From Lentzea terrae (GTDB lineage: Bacteria > Actinomycetota > Actinomycetes > Mycobacteriales > Pseudonocardiaceae): 64,000 bases of DNA. The DNA lies in assembly GCF_003265345.1 (NCBI RefSeq), contig NZ_QFWW01000026.1, positions 519,778-583,777 on the forward strand. Direction: 5' to 3'. The position numbers and the translations under genes are program-made. Shown one piece after another: positions 61,054-64,000 of the stretch. Below the pieces are notes generated by a model. The model saw nothing but the letters and a program-made list of their open reading frames with translations, did not search any database and had not been told where the DNA came from. Numbering within the stretch: position 1 is the first letter of the stretch; each line of letters starts with the position of its first letter.

Positions 61054-61536
61054 GTGGTGACCGAGCCGATTTTTGCCTGGCTGTACGTCCAGCAGGGCGT
61101 GGACGCCGTGAGGGCCGCGATGGGGCGGCGGATGGAAGAGGACGCCGGCTGCTCGCTGCTCGAGCACGTGGCGCTCTACCAGCTGTTCCGGAACGGCGGG
61201 CGGTTGCAGATGTCCGAGCTCGTCGAGCTGCTGGACGTGAGTCCGTCCGGTGTCACGCGGCTGATCGAGCGGCTGGTCAAGCGCGGCTGGGTCACTCGGG
61301 AGCAGCCACCGGACAACCGGCGGCTCGTCCACGCCGTGCTGACGAGTGCGGGCGAGGAGGCGTGCCAGGGCGTCACCGCGCGGGTGTACCGGTCAGCGGT
61401 TGCCGAGGAGTTCACCGGGCTGCTGAACGAGCGCGACCTCGCCGACCTGCGCCGGATCGGGCGCAAGCTGATGGAGGGGCACGGTCGGTGGGACGTCAAG
61501 CGGTTCGCCCCGGCAGAGTCACAGTCAGAGGAGTGA
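61054..61536 (+). CDS. MarR-family transcriptional regulator
   Basis: A 160-residue winged-helix protein with LSELVELLDVSPSGVTRLIE-like recognition helix (about 55-75) and the wing TREQPPDNRRLVHAVLT. It starts at GTG 61054 (a second GTG follows at once). It is divergent from the FAD monooxygenase and should repress it until an aromatic ligand binds. Its 3' end overlaps the convergent JetD-like gene by 12 bases. Confidence 0.85.
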   Translation: MVTEPIFAWLYVQQGVDAVRAAMGRRMEEDAGCSLLEHVALYQLFRNGGRLQMSELVELLDVSPSGVTRLIERLVKRGWVTREQPPDNRRLVHAVLTSAGEEACQGVTARVYRSAVAEEFTGLLNERDLADLRRIGRKLMEGHGRWDVKRFAPAESQSEE

Positions 61537-62544
61537 CGGCAGCACGTGCTCCTCGGTGACCATCAAGCCCGTGGTGGCCATGGTCTCGGCCAAGTCCGCG
61601 TCCCAGTCGGCCGTTGGAGGGCGGGAGTTCAGGGTCGGCAGTTCGACGCCGCGTGCGATCAACGTGGCCACTGCTTCGCGGTAGTCGTCGGCTGACATCT
61701 GCCAGGCCGTGCCGCCCGTCCAGGCCAGGATCTCGTTGGTCACGCGGATGCCGTCGGGCGTGAAGTCGTGGTGGCAGCGGACGGTCTTGCCGTCGAGGTG
61801 GTGTTTGGCCTGCGGGGTCAGGCCGTTCGGGAGCACCACCAACGGTCCGGGCAGGCCGGACTCGAGCAGGCGCGGGCTGCGCACGACGGTGACCTCCCCG
61901 GCTTCGAGAGTGTCGTTGAGCGTGAGGTAGCCCTGCGAGGTCAGCACCGGGTTGCGGTAGGCGTCGGGGAGGACGCCGGCGCGTTCCCAGTCGGTGCCGG
62001 CCAGGGTGAGTGCTTTGTGGACGATGCGGGTGAGCGGGCGGCCGTCGTCGAGGTCGTTGCCCGCCAAGGCGTACCTCGTCGTCCACTGCCTCGGTGACGG
62101 CTTCAGCCGGGCGAGGATCGCCGCGGCCTGGTTCGCGATCATCGGCAGCGCGGGCTGCGGGATCTTGCCGTACCTGCGGACGTGCTCGATCCACTCGGCG
62201 GCCCAGGGGGCGTGCAGCAGGCCGTGCTCGCGCAGGGCGAACTTCAGGACGGCGTCCGCGGTCGAGGCTTCCGCTGAGGTGGACAGGGCGACCGGCGTGC
62301 CGTGCACGGACTCCAGGACCTCCGGCAGGGTGCTGCCGTGGGCGCGGAGGTGCTCGTCGAGGCGGGCCAGCGAGATCTGGCGGCGGGCTGGATGTGCGAC
62401 CGGCTTGCGCAGCAGTTCGCCGAGAGCGGTGGCGGTGCGTTCGTCCTCGACGCGGAAGCTGAACGCCGACCGTCCGCCGCCCTCCATCGTCTCGCGGGCG
62501 AGGCGCCAGAAGTCGGCCAGCTCAGGACGGTCGTACTCGATCAC
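61525..62544 (-). CDS. Orphan JetD-like (DUF2399-type) protein
   Basis: A 339-residue protein that resembles the TIGR02679/DUF3323-DUF2399 proteins, which are the JetD nuclease subunit of some Wadjet defence systems. The best match is the C-terminal toprim-like part: RSPRLLE, PNGLTPQAK, CHHDFTPDGIRVTNEIL and WQMSADDY follow the order of DUF2399. The toprim acidic residues are altered: the usual Glu before NP is Arg and DFDW reads DFTPD. No jetA, jetB or jetC lies nearby. GTG at 62544 or TTG at 62553 may start it. The assignment is from pattern memory only. Confidence 0.5.
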   Translation of the reverse strand: MIEYDRPELADFWRLARETMEGGGRSAFSFRVEDERTATALGELLRKPVAHPARRQISLARLDEHLRAHGSTLPEVLESVHGTPVALSTSAEASTADAVLKFALREHGLLHAPWAAEWIEHVRRYGKIPQPALPMIANQAAAILARLKPSPRQWTTRYALAGNDLDDGRPLTRIVHKALTLAGTDWERAGVLPDAYRNPVLTSQGYLTLNDTLEAGEVTVVRSPRLLESGLPGPLVVLPNGLTPQAKHHLDGKTVRCHHDFTPDGIRVTNEILAWTGGTAWQMSADDYREAVATLIARGVELPTLNSRPPTADWDADLAETMATTGLMVTEEHVLPSLL

Positions 62545-62561
62545 GACGCCCAACTTAGGCC

Positions 62562-62590
62562 TTGACAGAACGTCCGGGCGAGCGGACTGT
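62562..62590 (+). promoter_or_regulatory. Promoter of the TetR-isomerase operon, possibly leaderless
   Basis: TTGACA (62562-62567), a 17-base spacer and GACTGT (62585-62590) form an actinobacterial promoter. The expected start site lies at about the ATG at 62599, and there is no ribosome-binding site, so a leaderless mRNA is likely. Confidence 0.45.
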
Positions 62591-62598
62591 ACCTAACC

Positions 62599-63216
62599 AT
62601 GAGCGTTCTGCCTAATCGTGATAGGCAAGCCGAACGGCGTGAGGCTACCCGAAGGGAGATAGTCGACGCGGCGTGGGAGATCGCGCGCCGCGACGGGCTG
62701 GCCGCCGTCACGTTGCGCGAGGTGGCGGCCATGATCGGGATGCGCTCACCGTCGCTGTACTCGCACTTCGACTCGAAGAACGCGATCTACGACGCGATGT
62801 TCGGCCACGCCTGGACTGTCTTCCTGGCCCAGGCCGAGCAGCACTTCGCGAACCTGCCGGAAGCGCCGCGCGAGGCGTTGCTGGCCATGGCGCGCCACTT
62901 CTTCGACTTCTCGGTCGCCGACGTGGCCCGCTACCAGCTGATGAACCAGCGAGCCATCCCCGGCTTCGTGCCGTCCGAGGCCGCCTACGCCCCGTCTGTC
63001 GAGGTCATGCGCCTCCTGCAGCAGGCGATGGGCCGGCTCGGCATCACCGACCCCGCCGACGTCGACCTCTTCCTGGCGCTCGGCGGCGGCCTGTTGGACC
63101 GGCAGTTCGCCAACGACCCCGGCGGTGACCGCTGGACCAGCCAGCTGCCCCGCGTGATCGACATGCTCGCCGACGACCTCGACCTTCCCGGACCTCCGCT
63201 GAGGAGCAGAAGATGA
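62599..63216 (+). CDS. TetR/AcrR-family regulator
   Basis: A 205-residue TetR protein with the recognition segment IGMRSPSLYSHFDSKNAIYD (about 52-71) and a TetR_C-type ligand domain. It is divergent from the JetD-like gene and overlaps the following isomerase-type gene by four bases (ATGA), so the two are made together. Confidence 0.85.
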   Translation: MSVLPNRDRQAERREATRREIVDAAWEIARRDGLAAVTLREVAAMIGMRSPSLYSHFDSKNAIYDAMFGHAWTVFLAQAEQHFANLPEAPREALLAMARHFFDFSVADVARYQLMNQRAIPGFVPSEAAYAPSVEVMRLLQQAMGRLGITDPADVDLFLALGGGLLDRQFANDPGGDRWTSQLPRVIDMLADDLDLPGPPLRSRR

Positions 63217-63964
63217 CCGCCGCATTGGCCACGAAACCCAGAACCTCCGCGCTCGACCGCGACACCGCCATGCGCCTCGCGAAGACCGAGTACGAACGGT
63301 TCCTCGCGCTGCTGCAGGGCCTCGCCCCGGACGACTGGGCGAAGCCAACCGAATGCCCGGGGTGGGACGTGCGCGCGATGGCAGCGCACTTGCTCGGCAT
63401 GGCGGAGATGTCCGCGTCGGTGCGGGAGAGCCTGCGTCAGGTCAAGCTCGCCCAGTCCCAGGACGGCGTGTTCATCGACGAGCTGACCGCGTTGCAGATC
63501 GACGAACGCGCGCAGATGACACCTGCCCAGATCGTCTCCCGGTACGCCGAGGTGACCCCGCGCGCCGCGAAAGCGAGACGCCGCACGCCGTGGTTCCTGC
63601 GCGGGCGGAAGATGCCGGGAACGCAGCTGGTCAACGGCCGGGACGAGGAGTGGACGCTGGGCTTCCTCAACGACGTGATCATGACCCGCGACCCGTGGAT
63701 GCACCGCGTCGACATCTCGCGGGCCGTCGGCGCTCCGCTGGTGCTGACGGCCGACCACGACGGCGTGCTCGTCGACGACGTGGTCCGCGAGTGGGCTGCG
63801 AGTGGGCTGCGCGGCACGGTCAGCCGTTCACGCTCAGGCTGACCGGACCCGCGGGTGGCACGTGGGGTTCCGGCGGCCCTTCGCTGGAGTTCGACGCCGT
63901 TGAGTTCTGCCGCGCGCTCTCCGGGCGTGGAACTGCCCCCTTGGGCACCGAAGTGCCCTTCTAG
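63213..63964 (+). pseudogene. Maleylpyruvate-isomerase-type mycothiol-dependent protein, frameshifted
   Basis: The reading frame from 63213 runs for 209 codons and stops at 63842. The expected C-terminal end (WAARHGQPFTLRLTGPAGG to TEVPF) is in another frame up to 63964. An exact 11-bp tandem duplication of GAGTGGGCTGC at 63789-63810 is the cause: removing one copy gives one uninterrupted 246-residue protein. It fits the DinB-like N-terminal fold (WDVRAMAAHLLGM, metal His) of mycothiol-dependent isomerases. It is encoded with the TetR gene. The loss could be real or an assembly error. Confidence 0.75.
63789..63810. repeat. 11-bp tandem duplication
   Basis: GAGTGGGCTGC occurs twice with no gap (63789-63799 and 63800-63810). 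It breaks the reading frame of the isomerase-type gene. Confidence 0.9.
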
Positions 63965-64000
63965 GGGTCGATGCGGTCCAGCGCCGCGCCGTCCCACGTC
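63961..64000 (-). CDS. C-terminal end of a gene running off the right edge
   Basis: On the minus strand a frame open to the edge reads TWDGAALDRIDP and stops at 63961-63963, overlapping the stop of the convergent isomerase-type gene. Codons are C/G-ending. Twelve residues are too few to name the product. Confidence 0.35.
   Translation of the reverse strand, partial: TWDGAALDRIDP

Noticed and set aside
1..64000. CRISPR arrays, tRNA and rRNA genes
   Set aside because: No regularly spaced repeats and no cloverleaf or rRNA-like sequences were recognised by eye; a tRNAscan and CRISPR finder run would settle it.

Overview
The window is chromosomal DNA from a high-GC actinomycete. C/G-ending codons, frequent GTG starts with short overlaps, a two-subunit AdnA/AdnB recombination machine, DUF3107, DUF3152, MoeZ, TIGR02569-type and PF04672 methyltransferase genes all fit this, and the gene style suggests Pseudonocardiaceae (a Lentzea/Saccharothrix/Amycolatopsis-like organism; this is inference). 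I see no rRNA, tRNA, CRISPR array, transposase or integrase.

Layout. (1) 1-8.9 kb: a conserved housekeeping neighbourhood: a ferritin-like MiaE_2-type protein, DUF3107, TetR/DUF4873, a TetR-controlled AurF-type diiron oxygenase overlapping an alpha/beta hydrolase, a second TetR/hydrolase pair, a DUF3152 putative metalloprotease, MoeZ and a TIGR02569-type protein. (2) 8.9-18.4 kb: a complete assimilatory nitrate cluster: nitrate reductase, its FAD/[2Fe-2S] reductase, NarK transporter, NirB, NirD, an NnaR-like regulator (uroporphyrinogen-III-synthase-like domain plus winged helix) and a sirohydrochlorin chelatase. Shared upstream elements suggest common nitrogen control. (3) 18.5-34.1 kb: the most unusual region. 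A cassette of cytochrome P450, secreted alpha/beta hydrolase, PF04672 SAM methyltransferase and PAS-GGDEF-EAL protein occurs three times in tandem. The middle copy has lost its P450 and keeps a 29-bp scar of it. The GGDEF and EAL domains are degenerate in all copies.

(4) 34.1-42 kb: a GH18 chitinase with a DasR-like operator, then adnA and adnB. (5) 42-49.1 kb: DoxX-family protein, M20 dipeptidase, a potassium channel with an RCK domain, a secreted ricin-type lectin, small membrane/secreted proteins and a two-component system. The kinase gene carries a TTA codon and an abrupt change in codon usage. (6) 49.3-58.2 kb: three tandem membrane-anchored zinc metallopeptidases, a DUF2207 protein, an active/inactive M16 peptidase pair and NudC. 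(7) 58.2-64 kb: regulators (ArsR-like, MarR, TetR), a FAD monooxygenase divergent from its MarR gene, an orphan protein resembling the Wadjet nuclease subunit JetD, and a maleylpyruvate-isomerase-type gene broken by an 11-bp tandem duplication.

All function calls rest on reading motifs and gene order by eye. No database search was run.
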